DNA of 64,000 nt from Lactiplantibacillus modestisalitolerans (GCF_005405425.1 NZ_BJEA01000001.1:240546-304545), one strand, 5' to 3'. Counted from the stretch's first letter, positions 53,332 to 62,125 are shown. The notes: generated from the letters alone by a model not told the origin. Numbers and translations: made by a program.

Positions 53332-53479
53332 GTGTCGCGCGCACTCCCCACGGTGCGCGTCCCCCCTTTTTAGTTATTTTACTTAGTCCTAGCATATCAA
53401 AGCCGCGGTGCCGAAGCTAGTCGCAACGGCTCAAAACTATGTTATGATGGGTGCAGCTTAATCGTAAAGGATGGAAATT

Positions 53480-53806
53480 ATGAATACTGATTTAGACCAA
53501 CAACTGACCGACTTTTCGTTGTACGAGCGCGCGATTTTGATGTACTGCGTGCGCCACTACTTTACGAGTAGCCACTACACGACCCGCTTGCCGTTAGCTG
53601 AAATGTTGCCCGACTTAGCGCTGATTTTTGATCAGAACACCCAGCTACCGGGCTTACAACACCTAATGGCGTTAACAACGCCGACCAAGGCCGGCTCAAC
53701 GCGCGTCTTTAAGGCGTTGACGTATGATCAAGCGCGGCGTGAATTGGTCGCGGAATTTAACCCGGATGCTGATTTGAAGGCAGTTCAGACGCGGGTGGAC
53801 AATTAA
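53480..53806 (+). CDS. Conserved-looking small protein of unknown function
   Basis: The 108-residue protein starts MNTDLDQQLTDFSLYERAILMYCVRHYF and is helical and acidic, with no motif I recognise. ATG 53480 follows TAAAGGATGG; the earlier ATG 53471 overlaps the RBS. A -10-like TATGTTATGAT lies upstream and a terminator follows, so it is a complete independent unit. Confidence 0.65.
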   Translation: MNTDLDQQLTDFSLYERAILMYCVRHYFTSSHYTTRLPLAEMLPDLALIFDQNTQLPGLQHLMALTTPTKAGSTRVFKALTYDQARRELVAEFNPDADLKAVQTRVDN

Positions 53807-53828
53807 TCAAAAATATTCTAACTATTTT

Positions 53829-53862
53829 GACGTTGAGGCTTAAGTAGCAGCAACGTCTTTTT
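53829..53862 (+). terminator. Terminator of the 53480-53806 gene
   Basis: GACGTTG and CAACGTC flank a 15-base loop, followed by TTTTT. Confidence 0.75.
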
Positions 53863-54163
53863 AATATGACATTAAAATTAAGGGCACTAATTAATATAAA
53901 TGCTAAAGAAAAGTACCCTAAATTTTCGATTCCATTTTTTCTATCTTTTTTATAACGTGTTATCTTCACATGCGTAAAGGGGCTATCGGTCAATGGCTCT
54001 TTTAACGTACAATACCTAGCCTCGTTAACAACGGCTAGCATAAGTTTATGAAAGACTGTCAACACGCCTAAAATTTATAACAGTTTTTTTGCCTAAACTA
54101 AAGCACGCCCCAGAAAGTCATTTCAGATTTTCTGGGGCATGCTTTATTCAATTGAATTATAAC
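53863..54163. other. Gene-free AT-rich stretch
   Basis: It contains the terminator of the TcaA-like gene (54099-54146). The minus-strand frame here (53757-54065) overlaps another gene's end and its terminator. Its middle (VKITRYKKDRKNG and a hydrophobic run) might be decayed coding sequence, but nothing firm can be said. Confidence 0.4.
54099..54146 (-). terminator. Terminator of the TcaA-like gene
   Basis: AAAGCACGCCCCAGAAA and TTTCTGGGGCATGCTTT pair over 17 positions with one mismatch. The 3' U-tract is short. Confidence 0.8.
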
Positions 54164-55420
54164 CTACTGGGCCACAAACTTCTTCGTCGCCTGGTCATAC
54201 TTCGCCAAAACACCATACCGTTCATCATAACGGTAGATTGCCGCTAAATGTCCACTATCGATATCGTATAACTTCACTTCCGTTACAGTCGTCCACGGCT
54301 GACTTTCCGTGTAGGTGTAGTCAGCCGGATCAACGTCAGCACTGTCTTCAATCTGATCAACTGCCGTTTGTGCCGAATTTGATAAGTCATCGGCGGTTGT
54401 CCCGGGATGGTCCTGCGCACTAGCCGCTTGGTCGTCGGCCGAATCGGTAGACTCAGTACTATCAGTATCGCTGTCGCCCTCCGCATCACTTGCATCGTCC
54501 GCATCCTGGTCAACATCCGCGGCACTGTCGTCATTACGCTCCGCAGCGGAATCCGCCTCAGTGTTGCTGTTCGCATCATCATCCGTATCCGCAGTCGCCG
54601 AATCGTCAGTTTCTTCATCGTCAGCGACTTCCTCGGCCGTCGTTTTCACCAACAATTTGACCCGCTGGTTAACGTTATCCGCCCCCATCAAGTCAACCGT
54701 CTTGGTGACGCGGTCATACTCACCAACCAACCGGAACCGGTAATGGCCCGGCATTAGCGGTCCCGCTAAGTAGTTTTCGTGTTGGTACTTGGTCGTCGTC
54801 AACCGCGACCCGTTGGCAACGATTTCTGCGTGCTTAACGTTGGTCTCGATTTTCGGCTTCATCGTGGTCACTTGTACCTTGTAAACGGGGAATAAAAAGA
54901 ATTGCCGCTTGGTGGTCACGACCCGCAACGTCCCGTCGCTGGTATGACCACTCCCTTCCAAATCGACTTTCGCGTCGCTTGCATACTGGGGATGCTTCTT
55001 CAAATAGGTCGTCAGCGGTTTTAACGTTTCCGCACTAACGTTTAGGCCCGCGTCATCACTCACCACTTGGTCAGCCAACGCATTGCGATCCCCCTTGGCG
55101 AGAGCCGCAGTAATCGCGGCAACCTGCGCCTGCTTACCAAACTTTTGGTGGTAACCGAAGCCGCCCACCACTACTAATCCCAATACGACGACCGCCACGA
55201 TGGCCCATTTAAGCCAACGCGGTTGTTTCGCATTCGGCGATGATAAAGGCGTTCTAGCTGCCGCTCGCGATTGGCGGGTTTCGTTTACCGGCTCCGCCGT
55301 AGCGTGGTCGGTTTCCTGGTTCGTTTCCGGATCAGTACTTGCTGGCAAGCGCTGGCCGCAATTCGCACAAAAAACGCTATCCGCCGCGTTATGGTGGTGA
55401 CAATTAGGACAAATTTTCAT
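54164..55420 (-). CDS. TcaA-like membrane protein with zinc ribbon
   Basis: The 418-residue protein begins with a zinc ribbon (CPNCHHHNAADSVFCANCG), a basic stretch and one membrane helix (WAIVAVVVLGLVVVGGFGY). The extracytoplasmic TcaA/YvbJ-like domains follow (about 95-265: ITAALAKGDRNALADQVVSDDAGL, then NYLAGPLMPGHYRFRLVGEY). A strongly acidic Asp/Ser/Ala/Glu-rich region (about 270-355) precedes a short C-terminal domain. Relatives affect glycopeptide response and wall homeostasis. ATG 55420 with GGGGAACG; the longer frame lacks an RBS. Confidence 0.8.
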   Translation of the reverse strand: MKICPNCHHHNAADSVFCANCGQRLPASTDPETNQETDHATAEPVNETRQSRAAARTPLSSPNAKQPRWLKWAIVAVVVLGLVVVGGFGYHQKFGKQAQVAAITAALAKGDRNALADQVVSDDAGLNVSAETLKPLTTYLKKHPQYASDAKVDLEGSGHTSDGTLRVVTTKRQFFLFPVYKVQVTTMKPKIETNVKHAEIVANGSRLTTTKYQHENYLAGPLMPGHYRFRLVGEYDRVTKTVDLMGADNVNQRVKLLVKTTAEEVADDEETDDSATADTDDDANSNTEADSAAERNDDSAADVDQDADDASDAEGDSDTDSTESTDSADDQAASAQDHPGTTADDLSNSAQTAVDQIEDSADVDPADYTYTESQPWTTVTEVKLYDIDSGHLAAIYRYDERYGVLAKYDQATKKFVAQ

Positions 55421-55515
55421 GGTTCGTTCCCCGTTTCTTAAAGTGTTCCGTCCGAGCATGCTCCTCACTGATACTATACCAGTTTTTACATGGCTTAGCA
55501 GAACAATCCGCGGGG

Positions 55516-56157
55516 TTAATCGTGAACCGTCAAAATTTGATCAAGTGGTTGCCGGTCCGTCTTGATTTGCGTGTTAATGGCCGCGGCGTGGTCCTCGTAG
55601 CCGAGACCGATGCCGATGATGATTTTTTGATCGGCGGGAATGCCGACGTATCGCCGTAACAATTCCGGGTACTTCACAAATTGATAAGCGGTCATCGTGG
55701 CGAGTCCCCGGGCAGCCGCCCCAAGTAAAATACTCTCACCAAACGCACCCAGGTCGTATAGCGACCAATTGGCGTAGCCGGCCGGCAAGGTCAGGTAGAG
55801 CACGGCGGGCGCGTTATATAGCCGTGCCGCCGCGGGTCCCATTAGTTGCGCAGCGTCACCGAGGTTGGCGCTCCAGGTCGCCATGTTTTGTTGGGCCCGC
55901 GCAGACCACGCTCGCCGTGGCACCAGCGGCACGTCCGGCGTGCCCTTCGTTGGGACTGCGTCTAAGCGCGCTTGTTCCTGCCGGAGGGTTTCTAAGGGTT
56001 GCCCCATTAATAGGTGTACGTAATAAGGTTGCGAGTTCACCCAAGACGGCGCCTGTTGCGCGTCCGTGAGAATGGCCTGAATATCGGTTAAAGCCACCGG
56101 CTGGTCCGTGAACTGGCGAACCGAGTGGCGGTTGTGAATAGCTTGCGTTAATTCCAT
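55516..56157 (-). CDS. Nitroreductase family protein
   Basis: The 213-residue flavin reductase begins ELTQAIHNRHSVRQFTDQPV with FMN-contacting RHSVRQF. It continues APSWVNSQPY and GAFGESILLGAAARGLATMTAYQFVKYPELLR, with C-terminal IIIGIGLGYED. It reduces nitro compounds, quinones or flavins with NAD(P)H. It starts 15 bases after the aldo/keto reductase with GGGAG as RBS, so both are expressed from the MerR-type promoter upstream. Confidence 0.9.
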   Translation of the reverse strand: MELTQAIHNRHSVRQFTDQPVALTDIQAILTDAQQAPSWVNSQPYYVHLLMGQPLETLRQEQARLDAVPTKGTPDVPLVPRRAWSARAQQNMATWSANLGDAAQLMGPAAARLYNAPAVLYLTLPAGYANWSLYDLGAFGESILLGAAARGLATMTAYQFVKYPELLRRYVGIPADQKIIIGIGLGYEDHAAAINTQIKTDRQPLDQILTVHD

Positions 56158-56172
56158 AATTAAAAAACTCCC

Positions 56173-57180
56173 TTACTTTTTTTCGTCGATCAGTACCGTG
56201 CCGGCCGCCGGATTGTGGTCCAGTGCACCAACAATTGGGTGTGGCCAGTACAAAGCTTCCAGATAATCAACGTCGGCGGGTGTCAGCTTCACTTGTAGGG
56301 CCGCCACCGCGTCGACTAAGTGCTTCGCCTTAGTTGAGCCGACGATGGGCGCGGTCACCCCCTTGGCCCACTGCCAAGCAAGGGCGATTTGAGCCATTGA
56401 AACGCCGTACTTGTCCGCTAGCGCGTTGACCCGCTTAACAATTTGTTCGTCGGCATCCTTGGTTCGGTCGTACTTGCCCATCGCAACGCGGTCCGTTTGA
56501 CTACGCAACGTGTCAACTTGCCAAGCGACATGGCTCAAGTGACCGGCCGCTAACGGACTGTACGGCATTAGTGAAACGCCCATTTGCTGACAAATCGGAA
56601 TCAGTTCGCGTTCGTCTTCGCGGTACAGTAAATTATAGTGATTTTCCATCGTCTGGAACTGGGACCACCCGTGGTCACGCGCGACTTGTTGCATCGCGTT
56701 GAATTGGTAGCCATACATGGCTGAAGCCCCAATGGCGCGGACTTTACCGGCTACCACTAGGTCGTTTAAAGCGGACATCGTTTCTTCAATTGGCGTGTCA
56801 TAATCGAAACGGTGAATAATGTATAAATCGAGGTAATCCGTCCCCAGCCGTTGCAGGGTGCCGTCAATTTCGCGCTGAATGGCAGCTTTTGAGAGCCGAC
56901 CCGCATTAAAATAAACCTTAGACGCAAGTACGACTTGATCGCGGGGAACCTGCTGAGCTTTCAGCGCCCGGCCGAGGTAGCTTTCGCTGGTTCCGTTGGA
57001 ATAGACGTTGGCGGTATCAAAGAAGTTAATTCCCGACCCCAGCGCGTGGTCGATTACCTTGGCACTAGCTGGGTAGTCGAGCGTCCAGGCGTGCATCGTG
57101 CCGGGCTCACCAAAACTCATCGCACCAATACAGATTTTTGAGACTTGAATATCGGTATTGCCTAAAGTAGCATATTGCAT
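56173..57180 (-). CDS. Aldo/keto reductase
   Basis: The 335-residue NADPH-dependent reductase has the TIM-barrel AKR signatures. They are SKICIGAMSFGEP, INFFDTANVYSNGTSESYLGRAL (catalytic Asp and Tyr), VVLASKVYFN (Lys), LDLYIIHRFDYDTPIEETM (His) and the cofactor loop PIVGSTKAKHL. AAAGGATG precedes ATG 57180. First gene of a two-gene unit under a MerR-type promoter and divergent from merR. It probably detoxifies reactive aldehydes or quinones, by analogy with similar operons. Confidence 0.93.
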   Translation of the reverse strand: MQYATLGNTDIQVSKICIGAMSFGEPGTMHAWTLDYPASAKVIDHALGSGINFFDTANVYSNGTSESYLGRALKAQQVPRDQVVLASKVYFNAGRLSKAAIQREIDGTLQRLGTDYLDLYIIHRFDYDTPIEETMSALNDLVVAGKVRAIGASAMYGYQFNAMQQVARDHGWSQFQTMENHYNLLYREDERELIPICQQMGVSLMPYSPLAAGHLSHVAWQVDTLRSQTDRVAMGKYDRTKDADEQIVKRVNALADKYGVSMAQIALAWQWAKGVTAPIVGSTKAKHLVDAVAALQVKLTPADVDYLEALYWPHPIVGALDHNPAAGTVLIDEKK

Positions 57181-57230
57181 GATTAAGTCGCATCCTTTAA
57201 TTATTATTTACAATTACATCTGATATGCTT

Positions 57231-57261
57231 AGAATACACGTTGAAGTATACTTCAAGTCAA
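57231..57261 (-). promoter_or_regulatory. MerR-type promoter with palindromic operator
   Basis: On the minus strand -35 TTGACT (57256-57261) and -10 TATTCT (57231-57236) are separated by 19 bases. Overlapping the -35 and most of the spacer is the perfect palindrome TTGAAGTATACTTCAA (57241-57256). An overlong spacer with a centred dyad is the hallmark of MerR-activated promoters. It drives the aldo/keto reductase and nitroreductase genes and lies 20 bases before merR. Confidence 0.88.
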
Positions 57262-57275
57262 GGAAGGTGTTCGCA

Positions 57276-57644
57276 TTGAAAATTGAAGCCGTTGCTAACC
57301 AGTACCACTTATCCGCCCCGACCCTCCGGTATTACGAACGGCAAGGACTGCTGGGACCCGTCCAACGCGTGAATGGCGTCCGTGACTACGGAGCCGCCGA
57401 TTTAGACCGGTTGGACTTTATCATTTGCGTCAAGCAGTGTGGAATGACGATTCGGCAAATCAAACAATTTATTGCCATGTACCAACAGGGGGACGCAACG
57501 ATTAATGAACGCTTGACCATCTTGCAAAAGCAGTTGCAGGATTCGCGGATTCAACAGGCCCAGTTGGCGCAATCAATTGACCATTTGCAGGAGAAAATTG
57601 CGGACGTTAAGGCGTTGCAAACCCGGGTGGCGGAACGAGTATAA
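57276..57644 (+). CDS. MerR-family transcriptional regulator
   Basis: The 122-residue regulator has winged helix KIEAVANQYHLSAPTLRYYERQGLLGPVQRVNGVRDYGAADLDRLDFI and a long dimerisation helix (LTILQKQLQDSRIQQAQLAQSIDHLQEKIADVKAL). It resembles the no-metal aldehyde/redox-responsive group next to oxidoreductases. Only one Cys (FIICVKQCG has two close together, Cys after IICV and in KQCG) occurs in the body and no C-terminal metal site is present. The start is TTG 57276 with AAGGAAGG upstream. Activates the divergent operon by inference. Confidence 0.9.
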   Translation: MKIEAVANQYHLSAPTLRYYERQGLLGPVQRVNGVRDYGAADLDRLDFIICVKQCGMTIRQIKQFIAMYQQGDATINERLTILQKQLQDSRIQQAQLAQSIDHLQEKIADVKALQTRVAERV

Positions 57645-57658
57645 GTAAATTCTAAATC

Positions 57659-57695
57659 AAAAAGGTGGTAACGCATTAAAACGTTACCACCTTTT
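57659..57695. terminator. Bidirectional terminator between merR and araC-type genes
   Basis: AAAAGGTGGTAACG and CGTTACCACCTTTT form a perfect 14 bp stem with an eight-base loop. Confidence 0.9.
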
Positions 57696-57699
57696 CCTC

Positions 57700-58632
57700 T
57701 TATTCAGCTAATAATAACTTACGCATCGCACTTGGTGATTGTCCATACCGTTGGCGAAACTTTTTGTAAAAAAATGACTTAGATGAATAACCAATATAAT
57801 CGACAATTTCCTCCACTGAAATCCGTGGATTTTCGAGAAGATTTAACGCTGCGTGCATCCGCCGGTCATCCACTAACTGTATAAACGACTTACCTGTTTC
57901 CAACTTTAAGCGGTTCGATAAGTAATTGGGATTATAGCCAAAAGTTCGGGCCATCGTTGTCAATGAACTAACATCGAAATTTTCATCCAAATACGTGAGC
58001 AACTCTGTCGTTGTGACGTGGCGGTTGGGAATGCTTTGCGGAACGCTTACATAGTCGTCCTGCCGCAACAGTTCAATCATCAGCAGGTCAAAGAACCGCG
58101 TCAATCGGGCCGCGCCAAACTGAGCCGGGCTCATCACTTCGCAAATCATTCGTTCCGTAATGTAAGCCGAATCGGCCAGCTTATTTCCATTAAAACGCGC
58201 ACAGTGCCAATGCCGATAATCCTGAATAATCTGCCGGATGGTTACTGCCGACTGGGCGCTCGTAGTTTCCGGTAATAGTGTTAAGAACGAGCTTTCAGCC
58301 GGAAGATGCAACGTTACTAGAACGTCACCCGCCTCCAGTGCAGCAACTTGGTACGCTTCGTTAGCCGCTAAAAAGAGTAAGTTTCCACTTAAAAGCGGTA
58401 GGGTTCCGTGACGAGTCGTGATACGGGTGGTCCCTGAAAAGAGGTATAACAAGGTCGGCCGTTCCACTTGGTGTCGATGGCTGTGTCCATCCTCATTTTC
58501 TAGCTTCGCATCCAGCGTTGGCGCCAATAGCGAGTTAGTTGGGGCTAGCGCTAACCAACTTCCCTGCGTTTGGTGCTTTTTAGCTATTAGCTGGCGTTGA
58601 ACCAGCGCTTCACCAACGTGATAAATATCCAT
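57700..58632 (-). CDS. AraC-family transcriptional regulator
   Basis: The 310-residue regulator has an N-terminal cupin-like sensor (HRHQVERPTLLYLFSGTTRITTRHGTLPLLSGNLLFLAANEAYQV) and a C-terminal double HTH. HTH 1 is LTTMARTFGYNPNYLSNRLKLETGKSFIQLV and HTH 2 is ISVEEIVDYIGYSSKSFFYKKFRQRYGQSPSAMRK. ATG 58632 with GAGGGGCGATGAT. It begins 23 bases after the flavoprotein stop on the same strand, so it is probably co-transcribed and controls that gene. Confidence 0.9.
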   Translation of the reverse strand: MDIYHVGEALVQRQLIAKKHQTQGSWLALAPTNSLLAPTLDAKLENEDGHSHRHQVERPTLLYLFSGTTRITTRHGTLPLLSGNLLFLAANEAYQVAALEAGDVLVTLHLPAESSFLTLLPETTSAQSAVTIRQIIQDYRHWHCARFNGNKLADSAYITERMICEVMSPAQFGAARLTRFFDLLMIELLRQDDYVSVPQSIPNRHVTTTELLTYLDENFDVSSLTTMARTFGYNPNYLSNRLKLETGKSFIQLVDDRRMHAALNLLENPRISVEEIVDYIGYSSKSFFYKKFRQRYGQSPSAMRKLLLAE

Positions 58633-58655
58633 ATCATCGCCCCTCAACTAATTCT

Positions 58656-60578
58656 TTAATTAATCGCCTTTGCCGCGTTCAATCCTGCTAAACGGCCAGA
58701 GGTGTAGGCAAAGCCTAACGTGCCCCCTTCAAAGTCTACATAAATCTTACCATACATTCCGCCGGCATCGGCTCCAGCAACGTACAGGTTTGGAATGGCC
58801 TTACCATTCGTCTTAGTTGCCTGAATTTGATCGTTGATTCGAACCCCACCAAGCGTTCCTAAGTTGCGGGCAACGTACTTAACGGCGTAATACGGGCCGG
58901 TTTTAACGCTGATCAACCGTTTCGGGTTCGCAAAAAACTGGGTATCCTTTCCTTGTGTAATTGCACCGTTGTACTGGCTGACAGATTGCTTGAAGTTCGT
59001 TTGACTGACACCCATTTGTTTAGCGAGGTCGGCCAGTGAATCACTTTTGAAAACAACTCCATTTCCCGCTAGTTGACTGAGCAACGGTTCGAAGTTCGTC
59101 GGGGTATTTTCCCGTTTAATACTATCCTTTGTATTGGACGGCTCGTTAAATTCCATGTACGACTGCGGATTATTCTTCCACTTGCCATACTGATCTTCAA
59201 TTGCAACCGTCCCCTTCTCCTTGATTTTGTTTAACATCGCCGTATCAAAAACGACGTACTCGGTTTGCTTTGGTTGAGACGCAATTTCAGCCCCGCGCCG
59301 CGCGTACAGGGTCGCATCCGTTTCATCACTAAACCGCTGGCCCTGAACGTTGACCCGTAAGTTCGGGTAAGCCGAAAAGGCGGTTAGCGCAAAGTATTTA
59401 GCCCCAACGGACTTAGTCATATGCTTAATTTCGCTATTAGTAAAGGTCTCCCAGAAGTAGTGAGTCGTATCCGTCCCCTCTTTACCTGCTCCAGCGGCCC
59501 ATGCCATCTTTAAACCATCACCCTTATTTTGCAACACTTGGCCCTTAGTATTGGGTTTGCCAAGGTAGCGGTTCAACATTTTTTGGTTGCCACCGTAACC
59601 ACCCGTAGCAATAATGACCTTCTTAGCGTGGACCGTAAACTTAGCTCCGTTGGCCTTAGTCGCAACGACCCCAGTTACTTGATGCTTCGAATTAGTCAGT
59701 AACTTCTTAGCGGGCGTACTAAAGTACAGCTTACCGCCATCCTTCTTATATTGGCTTTGCAAAGCTTTAATGGCTTTAGTACCACCCTTTTGATAGCCGT
59801 GAAGCGTTGCCGGGTCCCCCTGGTGCGCGTAGCTACCACCAGTTCCGGCATCGACCAATTTCATGTCCGCACCGTTTTTGTTTAACCAGTCAACCGTCGG
59901 CCCCGCCTGATCAATGACCTTGCGGACCAACACGCTGTTCATGTAACCTTGGGAAGCGTCCATGTACTTATCATATAGCCACTGCTTAGAAACCGTCTTA
60001 TGTTGCGCCTTTTGCTGAGCACTATCGGCTGCAAACATTCCACCCGCTAGCGTTCCGGCTCCCATCGGTGAGGCCGTCTTTTCCAGTAACACAACGTTAG
60101 CACCCGATTGACGGGCTGCCAATGCAGCAGCGGTCCCAGCTGCACCAGCCCCGACGACCGCAACATCGGTATGTGCGGTTTGCGCCTTAGCGTCCTTTTT
60201 CTTAGCTGCTTTATTTAGCTGGCTTTCACTTGCGCCGGCTTTCTTCAAAGCTTTTTTGGCCCCTTCGATAATCCCATTAGACGAGTGGGTCGCCCCCGAA
60301 ACAACGTCGACCTTAACGCTTTGATCCTTCACAATTTCCTTCGTAACCTTCTTTTCGGCCTCATCTGCCAAGACCTTATTATCATTGGTACGCAATACTT
60401 TCACGCCCTTGATTTTATCCTTAGTCACTGTTACTTGGACCTTAACCGGGCCGTCCTTCCCTTGACCAGTCCCCGTGTAAGTTCCAGCCTTATACGTACC
60501 GCCATTGCCACAGCCCGCGACACTCAATAGTAGTACCGAAGCGGCAACCCCTGCTAAAACTTGTTTAAACTTCATCAT
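58656..60578 (-). CDS. Exported flavoprotein reductase (FMN-binding + fumarate reductase-like FAD domain)
   Basis: The 640-residue lipoprotein has lipobox SVAGC (Cys23 from ATG 60578) and an FMN-binding domain (about 30-110). The motif DVVSGATHSS has the Thr to which ApbE links FMN. A Lys-rich linker follows, then a FAD_binding_2 domain (VAVVGAGAAGTAAALAARQSGANVVLLEK ... TGGYGGNQKML ... RFSDETDATLYARRG ... NLGTLGGVRINDQ). Such cell-surface flavoproteins reduce fumarate-like or other small acceptors using electrons from extracellular electron transfer. No ApbE, ndh2 or pplA homologue is in this window. GGAGGGATCG precedes ATGATG. Upstream partner of the AraC regulator. Confidence 0.9.
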   Translation of the reverse strand: MMKFKQVLAGVAASVLLLSVAGCGNGGTYKAGTYTGTGQGKDGPVKVQVTVTKDKIKGVKVLRTNDNKVLADEAEKKVTKEIVKDQSVKVDVVSGATHSSNGIIEGAKKALKKAGASESQLNKAAKKKDAKAQTAHTDVAVVGAGAAGTAAALAARQSGANVVLLEKTASPMGAGTLAGGMFAADSAQQKAQHKTVSKQWLYDKYMDASQGYMNSVLVRKVIDQAGPTVDWLNKNGADMKLVDAGTGGSYAHQGDPATLHGYQKGGTKAIKALQSQYKKDGGKLYFSTPAKKLLTNSKHQVTGVVATKANGAKFTVHAKKVIIATGGYGGNQKMLNRYLGKPNTKGQVLQNKGDGLKMAWAAGAGKEGTDTTHYFWETFTNSEIKHMTKSVGAKYFALTAFSAYPNLRVNVQGQRFSDETDATLYARRGAEIASQPKQTEYVVFDTAMLNKIKEKGTVAIEDQYGKWKNNPQSYMEFNEPSNTKDSIKRENTPTNFEPLLSQLAGNGVVFKSDSLADLAKQMGVSQTNFKQSVSQYNGAITQGKDTQFFANPKRLISVKTGPYYAVKYVARNLGTLGGVRINDQIQATKTNGKAIPNLYVAGADAGGMYGKIYVDFEGGTLGFAYTSGRLAGLNAAKAIN

Positions 60579-60869
60579 CGATCCCTCCAAAGTTGTTATC
60601 TCGTGTAAAGATTACCAAACTTTAGACCGCCTTGATAAGCCCAATATCGAAGGTCATCGTTCCGCTTTTCACAGGTTTTAAAATAACTACAACCGCACCC
60701 ATCCGCTCTAGCCCGGACTTTTTATGAAATTTTAGTTTTCAAGAATGATTCTAGTTAGCACTATCAATCCGTCATCAATATAAAAGGCTTGATTCTGAAT
60801 TCACAAAATCAAGCCTAATTTTTAAATCCTCACTTAAACGCATTCTCAGGTAGCGATTAATGGGAAGCT
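60579..60869. other. Intergenic region between flavoprotein and dehydrogenase genes
   Basis: It contains the dehydrogenase terminator (60782-60823) and the flavoprotein promoter region; no gene. A TGTAAAGATTACCA near 60605 looks like cre at its ends but lacks the central CG. Confidence 0.4.
60782..60823 (-). terminator. Terminator of the alcohol dehydrogenase gene
   Basis: AGGCTTGATT and AATCAAGCCT pair perfectly around a 12-base loop, with TTTTATA on the minus-strand 3' side. Confidence 0.8.
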
Positions 60870-61910
60870 TTAAATTTTAACCATCGCCTTAATCGTCTTG
60901 CGCGCCTGCATATCCTGGTAAGCCTGGTTAATATTGGCTAAGTCGTAGGTCTGCGTAAAGACCCGGCCAGGATTGATATTGCCTTGCAAAACATCATTTA
61001 ACAAGAACTGCTTGTCATAGGTCGTGACCGACGCCGAGCCACCGGCAATCGCCAAGTTCTGGGCAAAGGTGGAGCCAATCGCGTGGTCGTCGTAGTGTGG
61101 TACCCCTACGTAGCCAATCCGCCCGCCGTTGTGCAGGACACCGAGTGCCTGTTCAAAGGCCGCACCAGTGCCGACGCATTCGAGGGCGGCGTCCGCGCCA
61201 CCTCCTAAAATGTCACGCACCTTTTGAATGCCTTCTTCGCCTCGTTCCGCAACGACCGCGGTCGCGCCGGACGCCAACGCCATCCGTTGCCGATCTTCGT
61301 GGCGGCTCATCAAAACAATTTGGGACGCACCGCGCATCTTAGCCGCGATGACCGCACACTGGCCAACCGCGCCGTCACCGATGACGACCACCTTGTCCCC
61401 CGCCTGAACATTGGCGCACCGTGCGGCGTGGTAGCCAGTCGGCATCACGTCGGCCAGCGCCAATAACGATTTCAGCATACCGTCAGTGTAGTCTTCCGGC
61501 TGGCCGGGCACCTTAACTAACGCCCAGTTCGCGTAGTTGAAGCGAATATATTCGGCTTGAAAACCGTACGACCAGTTGCTGGTCCCGGGATGGCGGTCAC
61601 ACGTGCCGTCAAAGCCGGCACGGCAAGCGTCACAGTCACCGCAACCATGAGTAAACGGCGCAATGACAAAGTCTCCCGGCTTGACGGTGGTAATCGCGGA
61701 ACCAATTGCTTCCACGATACCGAGTGCTTCGTGCCCGTCGTTCATGGAATGAGCTTCCTTACGATCCCCCTGCGCGTAAGCCCAGAGGTCGGACCCACAG
61801 ACGCAGGCCCGGACGATCTTGATAATGACATCATCATCCGCCTGTAACGTTGGTTTGGCGACTTCCTCAGCTTGGACTAAGCCCGGCTTTTCAAATATGG
61901 CTGCTTGCAT
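60870..61910 (-). CDS. Zinc-dependent medium-chain alcohol dehydrogenase
   Basis: The 346-residue enzyme has catalytic zinc ligands in VRACVCGSDLW (Cys) and NDGHEALGIVEAIG (His-Glu). Structural zinc ligands are GCGDCDACRAGFDGTC, and the Rossmann motif is VVIGDGAVGQCAVIAA. It oxidises or reduces alcohols, polyols or aldehydes with NAD(P)H; the substrate is not apparent. AGGGTGATG is before ATG 61910, and a 31-base hairpin sits just upstream in the leader (61925-61955). Stands alone with its own terminator. Confidence 0.92.
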   Translation of the reverse strand: MQAAIFEKPGLVQAEEVAKPTLQADDDVIIKIVRACVCGSDLWAYAQGDRKEAHSMNDGHEALGIVEAIGSAITTVKPGDFVIAPFTHGCGDCDACRAGFDGTCDRHPGTSNWSYGFQAEYIRFNYANWALVKVPGQPEDYTDGMLKSLLALADVMPTGYHAARCANVQAGDKVVVIGDGAVGQCAVIAAKMRGASQIVLMSRHEDRQRMALASGATAVVAERGEEGIQKVRDILGGGADAALECVGTGAAFEQALGVLHNGGRIGYVGVPHYDDHAIGSTFAQNLAIAGGSASVTTYDKQFLLNDVLQGNINPGRVFTQTYDLANINQAYQDMQARKTIKAMVKI

Positions 61911-62069
61911 TTTACATCACCCTGGATTCCGACCGCTTGCGGTTCATTCGGAATCTTTCCTTTCAATTAGTGTTCAGTTTCAGTATATAATTTCTGAACT
62001 TAATCGCAAGCAAAGCTAATTCTAAATTGTAGTTGTTCCCACCACGAGGGGATGCTATGCTGATAGCAA

Positions 62070-62083
62070 AGAAAGCGTTTACA
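62070..62083 (+). promoter_or_regulatory. cre site (CcpA) before the membrane protein gene
   Basis: AGAAAGCGTTTACA matches the cre consensus TGWAANCGNTNWCA at 13 of 14 positions, 42 bases before ATG 62126. Confidence 0.65.
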
Positions 62084-62125
62084 AAAAAGCTCGTTAAACG
62101 CAACAACCTTTAATTGGAGGCGGTC

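Noticed and set aside
53757..54065. 102-codon minus-strand frame
   Set aside because: Overlaps the end and terminator of the plus-strand gene and has no RBS; only a short central part looks protein-like.
60600..60620. cre site before the flavoprotein gene
   Set aside because: TGTAAAGATTACCA lacks the central CG that CcpA sites require.
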